DNA of 37,762 nucleotides from Lamprobacter sp964516305. Lineage in GTDB: Bacteria; Pseudomonadota; Gammaproteobacteria; Chromatiales; Chromatiaceae. Below the pieces are notes generated by a model. It made no database searches. It saw only the letters and a program-made list of their open reading frames with translations, and was not told the origin of the DNA. Location of the stretch: the NCBI GenBank assembly GCA_964516305.1, contig CAZEZH010000018.1, positions 1-37,762 of the forward strand, written 5' to 3'. Made by a program: the position numbers and the translations under genes. Shown here piece after piece: positions 25,804 through 34,602 of the stretch (the first letter of the stretch is position 1; each line of letters starts with the position of its first letter).

Positions 25804-26625
25804 TCAGTTCTCGTCCAGGCTCAGATAATCCCAGACGCGCCGGGCTAGGCTGACCTCGCCAGGCGCTGGCTCGTCATCGATAAAGCGTCCCGCTTCTCGG
25901 TTCATGACCAGCACGCGGCGTGTGTCTGCGGCGAGATCTTCCTCTCCGAGCCGCTGGTAGCCCTCGATCATGACCTCCAGCGCATCCTCCACGGCGGTGG
26001 TCCGCTGGAAGCGCTCGATCACATGCTGAGCACGGCTAACCGCGGCGACATAGGCCCCTCGCTCCATGTAGTAGCGAGCAACGTGGAGTTCTCCTTCGGC
26101 CAGATTATTACGCAGGTGTAACATGCGCTGGCGCGCATCTGCGGCATATTTGCTGTCAGGGTAGAGGCGGACTAGTTCGGCGAAGTCGTTGAAGGCGTCC
26201 AGCGCCGAGCCGGGGTCGCGTTGGGCGGTATCGATGGGCACGAACCGATCCAGGAACCCAATGCTGCGGTTGTAGTTGACGATACCCTTGAGATAGTAGG
26301 CGTAGTCAACGAATGGGTTCTGCGGGTAGAGCTTGATGAACCGGTCCGCGGCGGCGATCGCCTGCTCGGGCTCGTCCGCCCTGTAATAGGTATAGGCAAT
26401 GTCGAGTTGGCCTTGCATCGCGAAGCGGCCGAACGGATAGCGCGCCTCCAGCTTCTTGTAGAGTTCGATCGCGCGCTTGTAGTTGGCCGAGTCAAGCTCG
26501 CGTGCCGCTTTGCTGTAGAGTTCGTTGGCCGACCAGCCCTCGGTCTCGTCGAATTCTTTACCGAGGATGCCGCAGCCACTGAGTATGGCAACGGCGATCA
26601 GGGTCAACACTAGGGTTCGGATCAT
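25804..26625 (-). CDS. bamD: Outer membrane assembly lipoprotein BamD
   Basis: 273 residues. A short lipoprotein signal ends in LSGC (Cys18). The rest is TPR-rich, with family phrases ELYSKAARELDSANYKRA, ARYPFGRFAMQGQLDIAYTYY and YPQNPFVDYAYYLKGI. BamD is the essential partner of BamA in folding beta-barrel proteins into the outer membrane. E. coli BamD is 245 residues; the extra length lies mainly at the C-terminus. The gene is divergent from rluD-pgeF, an arrangement also found in E. coli, which supports the assignment. Confidence 0.95.
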   Translation of the reverse strand: MIRTLVLTLIAVAILSGCGILGKEFDETEGWSANELYSKAARELDSANYKRAIELYKKLEARYPFGRFAMQGQLDIAYTYYRADEPEQAIAAADRFIKLYPQNPFVDYAYYLKGIVNYNRSIGFLDRFVPIDTAQRDPGSALDAFNDFAELVRLYPDSKYAADARQRMLHLRNNLAEGELHVARYYMERGAYVAAVSRAQHVIERFQRTTAVEDALEVMIEGYQRLGEEDLAADTRRVLVMNREAGRFIDDEPAPGEVSLARRVWDYLSLDEN

Positions 26626-26676
26626 GGAAATGCCTACCGATTATCGCCGCGACTGTCGTCGGCGTCACAATCCCAC

Positions 26677-26704
26677 CAGTATACTGAATCGTGGTGTCTG
26701 TCAC
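26677..26704. promoter_or_regulatory. Symmetric -10 element shared by bamD and rluD
   Basis: CAGTATACTG (26677-26686) is a perfect palindrome, so TATACT can be read on both strands: 26680-26685 for rluD and 26683-26678 for bamD. For bamD, GTGACA (26704-26699, minus strand) is a good -35 at a short 15-base spacer. I see no good -35 on the rluD side. Confidence 0.4.
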
Positions 26705-26840
26705 AGAACCCGCCCTAGCCGCAAAGGCGCTCGAATTGGCTCGCGCTGACTCCGACGCCGCTCGGCTGAGCGCCGGTCGATTGAACATCGGTCGGCCTGA
26801 TGCAGGGCGCCTTGAACAGGTCCGACACCAGGAAGTCGAG

Positions 26841-27791
26841 ATGCAGCATCTGCGCTTGCAGCCAGAACACGCCGGACGTCGGATTGATCAGGTGCTCGCA
26901 GAGTTGCTGCCAGCGTTCTCGCGCAGCCGTCTGCAGGCCTGGATCGAGCAGGGTCGAGTATTGATCGACGGCCGCAAGCCACGGCCGAAGGATCGCGTAC
27001 AGGGTGCTGAACAGGTACGGGTGGAGCCAAGGGTTGATGCGAGCGGCGAATGCCTGCCGCAGCCGATCCCGTTGCAGATCGTCTTCGAGGATGAGCATCT
27101 GATCGTGGTTGATAAACCGGCTGGTCTGGTCGTGCACCCGGCTGCGGGTCATCCGGACGGTACGCTTCAGAACGCCCTCCTACATTACGACGCGCGGCTC
27201 GGCGAGCTGCCGCGCTGCGGCATCGTCCATCGGTTGGATAAAGACACCACTGGCCTGATGGTGGTCGCGCGCAGTCTGCTCGCGCACCGGTCTCTGGTCG
27301 CGCAGCTCAAGACTCGCAGCGTCAAGCGGGATTACCGGGCCTTGGTGGCTGGAATGCCGAGGGCGAGCGGTCGTGTCGATGCGCCGATTGGTCGCCATCC
27401 GACGCGTCGCACAGCGATGGCGGTGGTGGCGGGCGGTCGGCCTGCGCTAAGCGATTATTCGGTCCTGGTGCGCTATCGGCGGCACAGCCTGCTCTCGGTC
27501 CAGTTGCAGACCGGCCGCACGCATCAGATTCGGGTCCACATGGCGCATCTTCGCCACCCGCTGGTCGGTGATCCGCTCTATGGTGGCGGTTCGCGCACAG
27601 CCGCTGATGAGGCGAGCCCCGCGCTGGCTGCGGCGCTGCGTACCTTTCCGCGTCAGGCGTTGCATGCCATCGGGCTTGGCCTGGCTCACCCAGCCAGCGG
27701 CGAGCCGATGCACTGGCAGGTGCCGATGGTGGCTGATCTGGCGGCGCTCTGCGCCCTCCTGCAACAGGATGCTGAAGCGATAGCCCAATGA
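26841..27791 (+). CDS. rluD: 23S rRNA pseudouridine synthase RluD
   Basis: 316 residues from the ATG at 26841, which has AGGA 7 bases upstream and gives an opening aligned with E. coli RluD. The frame is open back to a GTG at 26691, but that codon lies only 6 bases after a likely -10 element and adds about 50 residues with no domain. An S4 RNA-binding domain (GRRIDQVLAELLPAFSRSRL) is followed by the synthase domain, with IVVDKPAGLVVHP and the catalytic Asp in HRLDKDTTGLMVVA, and GRTHQIRVHM. RluD modifies U1911, U1915 and U1917 of helix 69 in E. coli. Its stop overlaps the pgeF start. Confidence 0.93.
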   Translation: MQHLRLQPEHAGRRIDQVLAELLPAFSRSRLQAWIEQGRVLIDGRKPRPKDRVQGAEQVRVEPRVDASGECLPQPIPLQIVFEDEHLIVVDKPAGLVVHPAAGHPDGTLQNALLHYDARLGELPRCGIVHRLDKDTTGLMVVARSLLAHRSLVAQLKTRSVKRDYRALVAGMPRASGRVDAPIGRHPTRRTAMAVVAGGRPALSDYSVLVRYRRHSLLSVQLQTGRTHQIRVHMAHLRHPLVGDPLYGGGSRTAADEASPALAAALRTFPRQALHAIGLGLAHPASGEPMHWQVPMVADLAALCALLQQDAEAIAQ

Positions 27792-28522
27792 CGATGTTTC
27801 TCCAACCCGATTGGACCGCGCCTGCTGCGGTGCATGCGTTAAGTACGACGCGCCAATGTGGCGTCAGTACCGGTGTCTATGCCAGTTTGAACCTCGCTGA
27901 TCATGTTGGCGATGATCCGGCTGCAGTTCGGCACAATCGCGCACTGCTTCGGGAGCAGGCTGGGCTACCGGTTGAGCCGACCTGGCTGAACCAGGTTCAT
28001 GGCTGCGTTGTCTATGAACAGGGTACTGGGGCGCAAGCAGTAAGGGATGCTGACGCATCAGTTGCGTTTGGGCCAGGGAGGGTTTGCGCAGTCATGACAG
28101 CAGACTGTCTGCCTGTCTTGCTCTGTGATGAGGCCGGCACGGCGGTCGCGGCGGTGCACGCGGGCTGGCGCGGCTTAGCTGCCGGGGTTATCGAAATGAC
28201 CGTGCAGCGCATGTGCCGTCCGGCCGTTCAGCTGCAGGCTTGGCTTGGCCCAGCCATTGGGCCGGCGCACTTCGAGGTTGGTGACGAGGTGCGAGCACGC
28301 TTCTGCGAGATCGATGCTGACGCGGTAGCGGCATTTCGGCGCAATGCCGCCGGTCGTTGGCTGGCCGATCTACCGATGCTCGCTCGACAAAGGCTTGCGG
28401 GATTGGGTGTGGCAGCGGTAAGCGGTGGCGGCGATTGCACCTTTGCGGACCCTGCTCGGTTCTTCTCGTACCGGCGCGATGGGGTCACCGGAAGGATGGC
28501 AAGCCTGATTTGGATTGATTGA
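27788..28522 (+). CDS. pgeF: Peptidoglycan editing factor / YfiH-type multicopper-like enzyme
   Basis: 244 residues. It starts at an ATG overlapping the rluD stop (ATGA); a second ATG two codons on is also possible. Metal-ligand and active-site residues are visible in LNQVHG, TADCLPVLLCDE and AAVHAGWRGLAAG. Further family stretches are WLGPAIGP and YRRDGVTGR. YfiH (PgeF) has been linked to correct muropeptide composition by removing L-Ser-containing UDP-MurNAc, and relatives have purine nucleoside phosphorylase or laccase activity. The rluD-pgeF pairing is conserved in E. coli, where clpB follows; clpB is absent here. Confidence 0.92.
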   Translation: MTMFLQPDWTAPAAVHALSTTRQCGVSTGVYASLNLADHVGDDPAAVRHNRALLREQAGLPVEPTWLNQVHGCVVYEQGTGAQAVRDADASVAFGPGRVCAVMTADCLPVLLCDEAGTAVAAVHAGWRGLAAGVIEMTVQRMCRPAVQLQAWLGPAIGPAHFEVGDEVRARFCEIDADAVAAFRRNAAGRWLADLPMLARQRLAGLGVAAVSGGGDCTFADPARFFSYRRDGVTGRMASLIWID

Positions 28523-28585
28523 TCTCGACCGGCCCTGCCGCTACTCTGTTTTTAACAAGACCATTGTCTCGATAAACGCCAGATC

Positions 28586-30760
28586 ATGAGTATAAGACGC
28601 GTTCACATCGCTATCGCCCCGGGCTCGACCCTGGGCCGCCGGACCCTTCGCTCGCGCGGACTTGCCCTCTGCGGGCGCTTGTCCGTTGCGCTCCTGGTCG
28701 CGCTCGTCGCCTTCGGTGCGGCTGCCAAGACCCAAGAGGTCGGTCTCGCCGAGCTATTCCCGGATGAGCGCCAAGCTCGCACCATGGTTGTCATCAACAA
28801 GGTGCTCGAGCGTTTTCACTATCGGGACTTCGAACTCAGCGACACCTTTGCTGGACAGGTCGTCGAGAACTATTTCACTGACCTCGATCCGGGGCGGCTG
28901 TTCTTCCTCGAACGCGACATGGAGCGCTTTGGACGCACCGCTGGTCGGCTTGACGACGATCTTGCGAAAGGCAAGATCGATACCGCGTTCGACATCTTTC
29001 GGGTCTACCGGATGCGGGTCGATGCGCGGATCGGTTATGCGCTGTCACTGCTGCAGAAGCCGTTCGACTTTTCCCGCAAGGAAAGTTACTTATTCAAGCG
29101 CGATGAGGCCGAATGGGCATCGAGCGAGGCGGAGTTGAACGAGGTCTGGCGCAAGCGGGTGAAGAACGACTACCTGCTGTTGAAACTGTCCGAGAAGACG
29201 GACGAAGAGATCCGCGAGCAGCTGCGTAAGCGCTACAAGGGCATCACCAGGCGCATCCATCAGTTCACGCCAGATGATGTCTATCAGGCCTTCGTGAACG
29301 CCTACACGCGCACGCTCGAGCCGCATACCAGCTACATGTCGCCGAGCACCTCGGAGAATTTCGACATCAGCATGCGACTCTCGCTCGAGGGGATCGGCGC
29401 GGTGCTGCGGGCAGATAACGAGTACACCGTGATTCAGCGGACGATTCCAGGTGGACCGGCTCGTCAGTCAGGTCAGATCCAGACCGGAGATCGGATCGTT
29501 GGTGTTGGTCAGGGCCTCGACGGCGAGATGGTCGACGTCGTCGGTTGGCGCCTGCAGGACGTGGTAGACAAGATCCGCGGCCCTAAGGGATCAGTCGTGC
29601 GGCTGCAGACGTTGCCGAAGTCGGAGGCTTCCGGTGGTCGGATGCGTGAGGTCTCGTTGGTACGTAACGAGATCAAGCTTGAAGACCAGGCGGCGCAGCA
29701 GTTTGTCATTGAGGGTCCGGAGAATGCCCCTGGGGTCCAGGTTGGGGTCATCGAGGTGCCGGCCTTCTACCGCGACTTCCGCGCTGAGTCGGCGGGCAAT
29801 GGGGATTTCCGCAGCACCACCCGCGACGTCCGCGCGCTGATCAAGGATCTCAAGGCGAAAGATGTCGACGGGCTGATCATCGACCTGCGCGGCAACGGGG
29901 GTGGCTCGCTCACCGAGGCCTTGGAGCTGACCGGCCTATTCATCGAAGAAGGGCCTGTGGTTCAGGTCAAGGACTCGTTCGGCAAGGTCGAGGTCGAGGT
30001 CGACCCTGATCCGGCGATCGTCTATACCGGCCCCTTGGCGGTCCTGGTCGATCGCAACAGCGCCTCGGCGTCGGAGATCTTTGCAGGGGCGATCCAGGAC
30101 TATGGGCGTGGCATCATTATCGGCGAACCAACCTTCGGCAAGGGCACGGTGCAGACCCTGATCGATCTCGATCGCTACGTCCCAGGTGATGATACGCAGC
30201 TAGGGCGGTTGCGTCTGACCATGGCTGAGTTCTATCGGATCAGTGGCGGTAGCACTCAGCTCAAGGGCGTCGAGCCCGATATCCGCTTTGAGCTTGGCCT
30301 GCAAGGCGTCGATCATGGCGAGCGCTCACTCGACAACGCACTGCCCTGGGGGCGGATTCAGCCGGCCAGGTTCGAGGCGAGAAGCGATCTTGACCTCGAA
30401 ACCTTAAAGCAGCGCTCAGCGAAGCGGATCATCAAGGACGACGGATTCGGGATGCTCTTCTCGCAGGCCGAGGTCCTGAGCGAGATTGAAGCACAGGATC
30501 AGGTCTCGCTGAGTGAGCGTGAGCGACGGGCCGAGTCTGACCAGCGTGATCAGGTGCTGAAGGAGCAAAAGGCGGCTTTCCTAAGGGCACGCGGGATCGA
30601 TCCGGTTGACGAAGACGCCGATGAGGTCGATGAAGAGGCCCTCGAGGAGCAGCAGGAGGTCATCGATCGCATCCTGACCCAGGAGGCAGCGCGCATCTTG
30701 GCTGACATCATCGTGCTGCAGGGGGCAGAGCAGCGTCCGCGTGCGGCGATGCGGGACTGA
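28586..30760 (+). CDS. prc: Carboxy-terminal (tail-specific) protease Prc/Tsp
   Basis: 724 residues. A basic N-terminus and hydrophobic helix (31-46, LSVALLVALVAFGAAA) form a signal peptide, so it is periplasmic. A Prc-specific helical region (about 55-250) is followed by a PDZ domain (about 262-345) and the S41 protease domain. The catalytic set by alignment with E. coli Prc is Ser494 in NSASASE, Asp505 and Lys519 in FGKGTVQ. It degrades periplasmic proteins with nonpolar C-termini and trims some precursors. The C-terminal DUF3340-like part includes an acidic patch (DEDADEVDEEALEEQQEV). gshA follows after 8 bases. The ribosome-binding site is weak. Confidence 0.95.
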   Translation: MSIRRVHIAIAPGSTLGRRTLRSRGLALCGRLSVALLVALVAFGAAAKTQEVGLAELFPDERQARTMVVINKVLERFHYRDFELSDTFAGQVVENYFTDLDPGRLFFLERDMERFGRTAGRLDDDLAKGKIDTAFDIFRVYRMRVDARIGYALSLLQKPFDFSRKESYLFKRDEAEWASSEAELNEVWRKRVKNDYLLLKLSEKTDEEIREQLRKRYKGITRRIHQFTPDDVYQAFVNAYTRTLEPHTSYMSPSTSENFDISMRLSLEGIGAVLRADNEYTVIQRTIPGGPARQSGQIQTGDRIVGVGQGLDGEMVDVVGWRLQDVVDKIRGPKGSVVRLQTLPKSEASGGRMREVSLVRNEIKLEDQAAQQFVIEGPENAPGVQVGVIEVPAFYRDFRAESAGNGDFRSTTRDVRALIKDLKAKDVDGLIIDLRGNGGGSLTEALELTGLFIEEGPVVQVKDSFGKVEVEVDPDPAIVYTGPLAVLVDRNSASASEIFAGAIQDYGRGIIIGEPTFGKGTVQTLIDLDRYVPGDDTQLGRLRLTMAEFYRISGGSTQLKGVEPDIRFELGLQGVDHGERSLDNALPWGRIQPARFEARSDLDLETLKQRSAKRIIKDDGFGMLFSQAEVLSEIEAQDQVSLSERERRAESDQRDQVLKEQKAAFLRARGIDPVDEDADEVDEEALEEQQEVIDRILTQEAARILADIIVLQGAEQRPRAAMRD

Positions 30761-30768
30761 TACGCTCG

Positions 30769-32460
30769 ATGCCTGAACAACCTTTGACTGCCGAGTTGCC
30801 CGCTCGGCGGCTGCAGATCCTTGCCGACCCTGCGGTCCGTGCGCTAGTCGGCAAGGGATTGATGGGATTAGAGAAGGAGGCGCTGCGGGTCACGCCTGAT
30901 GGGCGTGTGGCACCGACACCACATGCGCCAGCGTTAGGCTCGGCCCTAACCCATCCGTACATCACCACCGACTTTTCGGAGGCCCTGCTCGAGCTGGTGA
31001 CACCGGCGCTCTCCGATCCGCAGGCCGTACTCGATTTCCTGCGTGATCTGCATCTGTTCGTCTATCGGCAGATTGGCGATGAGCGTCTGTGGGCGGCGAG
31101 TATGCCCTGCGTTATCGGTGGTGGCGCGGACATCCCGCTTGCGCGCTACGGTACCTCAAACGCGGCGCAAATGAAGACCGTCTACCGGCGCGGTCTCGGC
31201 AATCGCTATGGTCGGGTGATGCAGATCATCGCCGGGGTGCATTTCAATTTTTCTCTGCCGGACGGCTTCTGGTCCTTGGTTCAGCCGGAGCTGATCGGTG
31301 ACGTCGAGCCTGCGTCCGTCTCTGGTGAGGGCTCTGATCAGGCTGCTGCGCTCAGGGTGCGCGATGCGAGCTACATGGGCATGGTGCGTAATCTGCAGCG
31401 CCTGGGTTGGCTGGTGCCTTATCTGTTCGGTGCCTCGCCCGCGGTCTGTAAAAGCTTTGTTAAGGATGCGAATGCGGATCTTGACGCCTTTGACGCCAAG
31501 ACCCTCTATTATCCGTTCGCGACCTCGCTGCGGATGGGGGATATTGGTTATCAGAACCGGCAAGAGGAAGGCACCGGCCTCAAGGCCAATTACGATACGC
31601 TCGATGCCTATACGCGCAGCCTGACCTGGGCCATTCGGACCCCCTGTCCGCACTACGAGCCCATCGGCCTCAAGGTGAATGGACGTTGGGAGCAGCTCAA
31701 CGACCATGTACTGCAGATCGAGAACGAGTACTACAGCACGGTGCGCCCCAAGCAGCTGACCGACTGGATGGAATTTCCAACCTTGGCACTGCGCCGCCGT
31801 GGCATTCGTTACGTCGAGCTGCGCTCGGTGGACGTCAATCTGTTCGAGCCGCTCGGCATCGGGCTTGAGCAGATGCGTTTCCTGTCGCTGTTCATGCTCT
31901 ACTGCCTGTTGCTGCCGAGCCCGACCATCTCACCGCGTGAACGCCGCTGGATCGATGCCAATGAGGTGCTGGCCGCGCACCGTGGGCGCGAGCCGGGTCT
32001 ACTGTTGCAGCGAGCCGATGGCGAGATCCGTCTGCGCGATTGGGGGCGGCAGGTGCTCAGCGCGATGGAGCCACTCGCGGCGCTGATGGATGACGAGGTT
32101 GGCGGCGCGATGACCGCCGCGCTGAAGGCGCAGCAGTTCAAGATGGTCGAGCCGGAGGCGACCCCCTCGGCGCGCGTGCTCGCTGAGATGCGCGCCAACG
32201 GCGAGGGATTTGCCGAGTTTGCGCGTCGCCTGAGCGAACAGCATCGCGAGGTTTTCAAGCACCTGGAGCTTGACCCAAACCGTGCAGCCCTGTTTCAGCG
32301 GCTCGCCGATGAATCACGCGACAAACAGGCGCAGATCGAGGCCGCTGACGACTGCGACTTCGATACCTTTCTGATGCGTTACTTCGCGCAGACTGAGGCT
32401 CAGCCTGTGGTCCTGCGCTCGCCGTTTGCGGCGGCTGTGTCCAATCGGGAGCCCGCCTAG
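30769..32460 (+). CDS. gshA: Glutamate-cysteine ligase
   Basis: 563 residues, longer than E. coli GshA (518). It makes gamma-glutamylcysteine from glutamate, cysteine and ATP, the first step of glutathione synthesis. Family features are GLMGLEKEALRV near 31-42, THPYITTDFSEALLELVTPAL near 61-81, YGTSNAAQMKTVYRRGL, QIIAGVHFNFSLPD and YYSTVRPKQ. It lies 8 bases after prc, probably co-transcribed. Its TAG stop overlaps the TAG stop of the converging SDR gene in one CTAG. Confidence 0.95.
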   Translation: MPEQPLTAELPARRLQILADPAVRALVGKGLMGLEKEALRVTPDGRVAPTPHAPALGSALTHPYITTDFSEALLELVTPALSDPQAVLDFLRDLHLFVYRQIGDERLWAASMPCVIGGGADIPLARYGTSNAAQMKTVYRRGLGNRYGRVMQIIAGVHFNFSLPDGFWSLVQPELIGDVEPASVSGEGSDQAAALRVRDASYMGMVRNLQRLGWLVPYLFGASPAVCKSFVKDANADLDAFDAKTLYYPFATSLRMGDIGYQNRQEEGTGLKANYDTLDAYTRSLTWAIRTPCPHYEPIGLKVNGRWEQLNDHVLQIENEYYSTVRPKQLTDWMEFPTLALRRRGIRYVELRSVDVNLFEPLGIGLEQMRFLSLFMLYCLLLPSPTISPRERRWIDANEVLAAHRGREPGLLLQRADGEIRLRDWGRQVLSAMEPLAALMDDEVGGAMTAALKAQQFKMVEPEATPSARVLAEMRANGEGFAEFARRLSEQHREVFKHLELDPNRAALFQRLADESRDKQAQIEAADDCDFDTFLMRYFAQTEAQPVVLRSPFAAAVSNREPA

Positions 32461-33305
32461 CCGCGGCCGCCGCGGGAGGCCTGGCGCAGGACCCAGTCCA
32501 TCGCGCGGCTTGGCAGCAAGCGGCGCAGGGTGCCGAGCAGATGGGTGGGAAAGGTCACGTAGTAGCGGGCTTTCGGGCGTGGGCTTTCAAGGGCATGCAC
32601 CAGCTTGCGCAGCACCGCCTCGGGCGGCAACGTGAAGGGTTGCGCTGGCCCCTCCTTGCGCAGCCGCTCCTCCATCAGCCGATAGGTCTCCTGATGCGGG
32701 CTGTTGCTCGGGTCGATAAAGCGTTGATAGGCGCTAAAGGCGTTATCCCGAAAACGGCTCAGGATCGGACCGGGCTCGATCAGGACTATCTCGATGCCGC
32801 TGCCACGAAGTTCCAGGCGCAGGGTGTCGGTGAGGCCTTCGAGGGCGAATTTGCTCGCAACATAGGCGCCGCGGAAGGGCAGTGCCGCGAAGCCGAGCAC
32901 CGAGCTATTCTGGATAATGCGTCCTTGGCCCTGGGCGCGCATCAGCGGGATCACTTGCCGGGTCAGATCGTGCCAGCCGAACAGGTTGGTCTCGAACTGT
33001 GCACGCAGCGTCTCGGGCGTCAGATCCTCAACCGCACCGGGCTGGCCATAAGCGCCGTTGTTGAACAGTGCATCAAGGCGCTGATCGGTCAGCATCAAGG
33101 CCTCTTGCAGCCCGGAGGCGATACTGACGGGGTCACTCAGGTCGAGCTGCACGGCTTGCAAGCCCTCGGCCCGCAGTCGCTCGACATCGGCCGCTTGCCG
33201 GGCGGACGCGACGACCTGCCAATCACGCTGTGCCAGCCCCTTCGCACAGGCGAGGCCGATGCCGCTCGAGCAGCCGGTGATCAGGATGCTGGGTTGATGG
33301 TCCAT
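32457..33305 (-). CDS. Short-chain dehydrogenase/reductase (SDR)
   Basis: 282 residues from the ATG at 33305, with GGAG about 10 bases upstream; an upstream in-frame start at 33347 is less supported. The cofactor motif TGCSSGIG spans 10-17, the NNGAYG motif is near 82-87 (NNAG in most relatives), and the active-site residues are Ser135, Tyr148 and Lys152. It is a classical SDR acting on an unknown alcohol or ketone, with a C-terminal extension of about 90 residues that includes a basic, hydrophobic end. The genome context (convergent with gshA) gives no clue to substrate. Confidence 0.88.
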   Translation of the reverse strand: MDHQPSILITGCSSGIGLACAKGLAQRDWQVVASARQAADVERLRAEGLQAVQLDLSDPVSIASGLQEALMLTDQRLDALFNNGAYGQPGAVEDLTPETLRAQFETNLFGWHDLTRQVIPLMRAQGQGRIIQNSSVLGFAALPFRGAYVASKFALEGLTDTLRLELRGSGIEIVLIEPGPILSRFRDNAFSAYQRFIDPSNSPHQETYRLMEERLRKEGPAQPFTLPPEAVLRKLVHALESPRPKARYYVTFPTHLLGTLRRLLPSRAMDWVLRQASRGGRG

Positions 33306-33516
33306 GACTGCTGGCTCCGCGGTGTCTGGAAAGGGTCGGCTGCGCATCTTGGCCGCTGTGGCCCTTATGGTATGTCAGATGGGACCGAGGTTGGGGCGAT
33401 CTTTCGCATGTCATTGCCAGTCGCCGCCATCCTGGTCGTGATGATCCCCGCCTGGCCGTTAGGCAGCTTTGGGGCGCCTTCGAGGCCTGACAACTGCCGC
33501 TTCTTTCGATCTTTGA

Positions 33517-34563
33517 GTGGCGATTGTGAACAAGCGCATGCGTGTCACAGGCGGGTTAGGGATGAGGCCTGATCCCTGTTGGCCGCAGTGGCTGTCGGTT
33601 CCCGCGGCACCTGATTGGACGCTTGCTGCACCAGTTTGCAAGCCACGCGCTCGGCTGCTCAGGATGGTTGCCGATCACGGTCTCGCGCGAGCGCGACCTG
33701 TCGGTGCCGGGTCTGGCCAGGTGCCAGGCGTTTCCGGCTTGGCGGCGTCAGCGGAGGTTGGGTTACTGCGGTGCATGGAGTTGGGGCAGCAACTCGCGCC
33801 ACGAGTCGATCAGTCCAGTGTCTCAAATGGCGTCTGGCACGGGATGCACCATGAGTGCGTCGCTCGGTTCCAAGAAGATAGGGGTTTGCCCGATAGATGC
33901 GGCTTGGGGAGTCTGTCGCTGCTCGATCTCGGGCGCCATGATGCTGCTAGGGTCGAACCTGCTGCGCAGCGTTTTGATCTCGGGCCAGGCACGCTCGATA
34001 GCCGCCGAAGCGCGGCGATGGACGCTCACCAGCTGGACTTGGCGCTTAGCGCCGGGAGGCACGCGGTTGAGCGCGCCAAGCTGGATGGCGTTGCCTTGAT
34101 CTGGGCTCAAGGGCAAGGCGCGGGTGCGATCACCACCAACCAGGTCTGGAGACAGCGATTCCGGCAATGGCCGCAGGCGTTCATACCAGATGACCCCGCA
34201 TCAACCTCGGCCTTCAACAAGGGGTTGCACAGGCATCGCAAGCGGTCTGAACCTTATCCCGGTACCGAGGCTAAAGGTGCTGATGCTGATCTCGCCTTAG
34301 AGCGGCATGCTATGGCGCTGTCTGACCCTTACGAGGCACTTCGCTGCCTAGGTGGTTTTGAGCATGCGGCATTGGTTGGGTCGGCGCTGGCGGCTGCCCA
34401 GCTTGGGCTGCGATGGCAGGCTGTTGGCGAGAGTGCCGATATCGCGATGCAGCTTGCGCTCTGCCTGAACCCGTCCGTCGAGCCTTGGCTGCGGGCTGAA
34501 TCATGGTTGTCCTCGTGCGGTTGTGACAGCGGCAGATTAGGGGCTGATAGTTGTCTACAATAG
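33517..34563 (+). pseudogene. Degraded cobT-like gene
   Basis: One frame of 348 codons reads as a worn copy of nicotinate-nucleotide:dimethylbenzimidazole phosphoribosyltransferase (CobT), which builds the lower ligand of cobalamin. Matches, in order along the protein, are: WLSVPAAPDWTLAA near 25, FDLGPGTLDSRRSAAMDAHQL near 153-173 region, LALSAGRHAVERAK, and, best, DPYEALRCLGGFEHAALVGS near 270-290. Key motifs are damaged or absent: no KPPGSLGRLE, the GEMGIGNTT loop has become QGQGAGAITT, and the catalytic-Glu ending (AEPGH) is missing. Codon use looks less biased than in neighbours. It could instead be a divergent non-catalytic relative, since the frame stays open. No ribosome-binding site is evident at the first ATG. 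Confidence 0.55.
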
Positions 34564-34602
34564 CCGGCTTTGCTGGCCTTGATGGAGAAGTGAAACAGAT
34601 TC

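Noticed and set aside
26691..26840. GTG start for RluD giving a 366-residue protein
   Set aside because: It lies 6 bases from a likely -10 element, adds no domain, and the ATG at 26841 has a good ribosome-binding site and matches E. coli RluD.
32541..33572. A 343-codon frame antisense to the SDR gene
   Set aside because: The minus strand has the complete SDR motif set; this frame has no recognisable domain.
33340..33600. Cobalamin riboswitch before the cobT-like relic
   Set aside because: I looked for the conserved B12-box sequence and did not see it.
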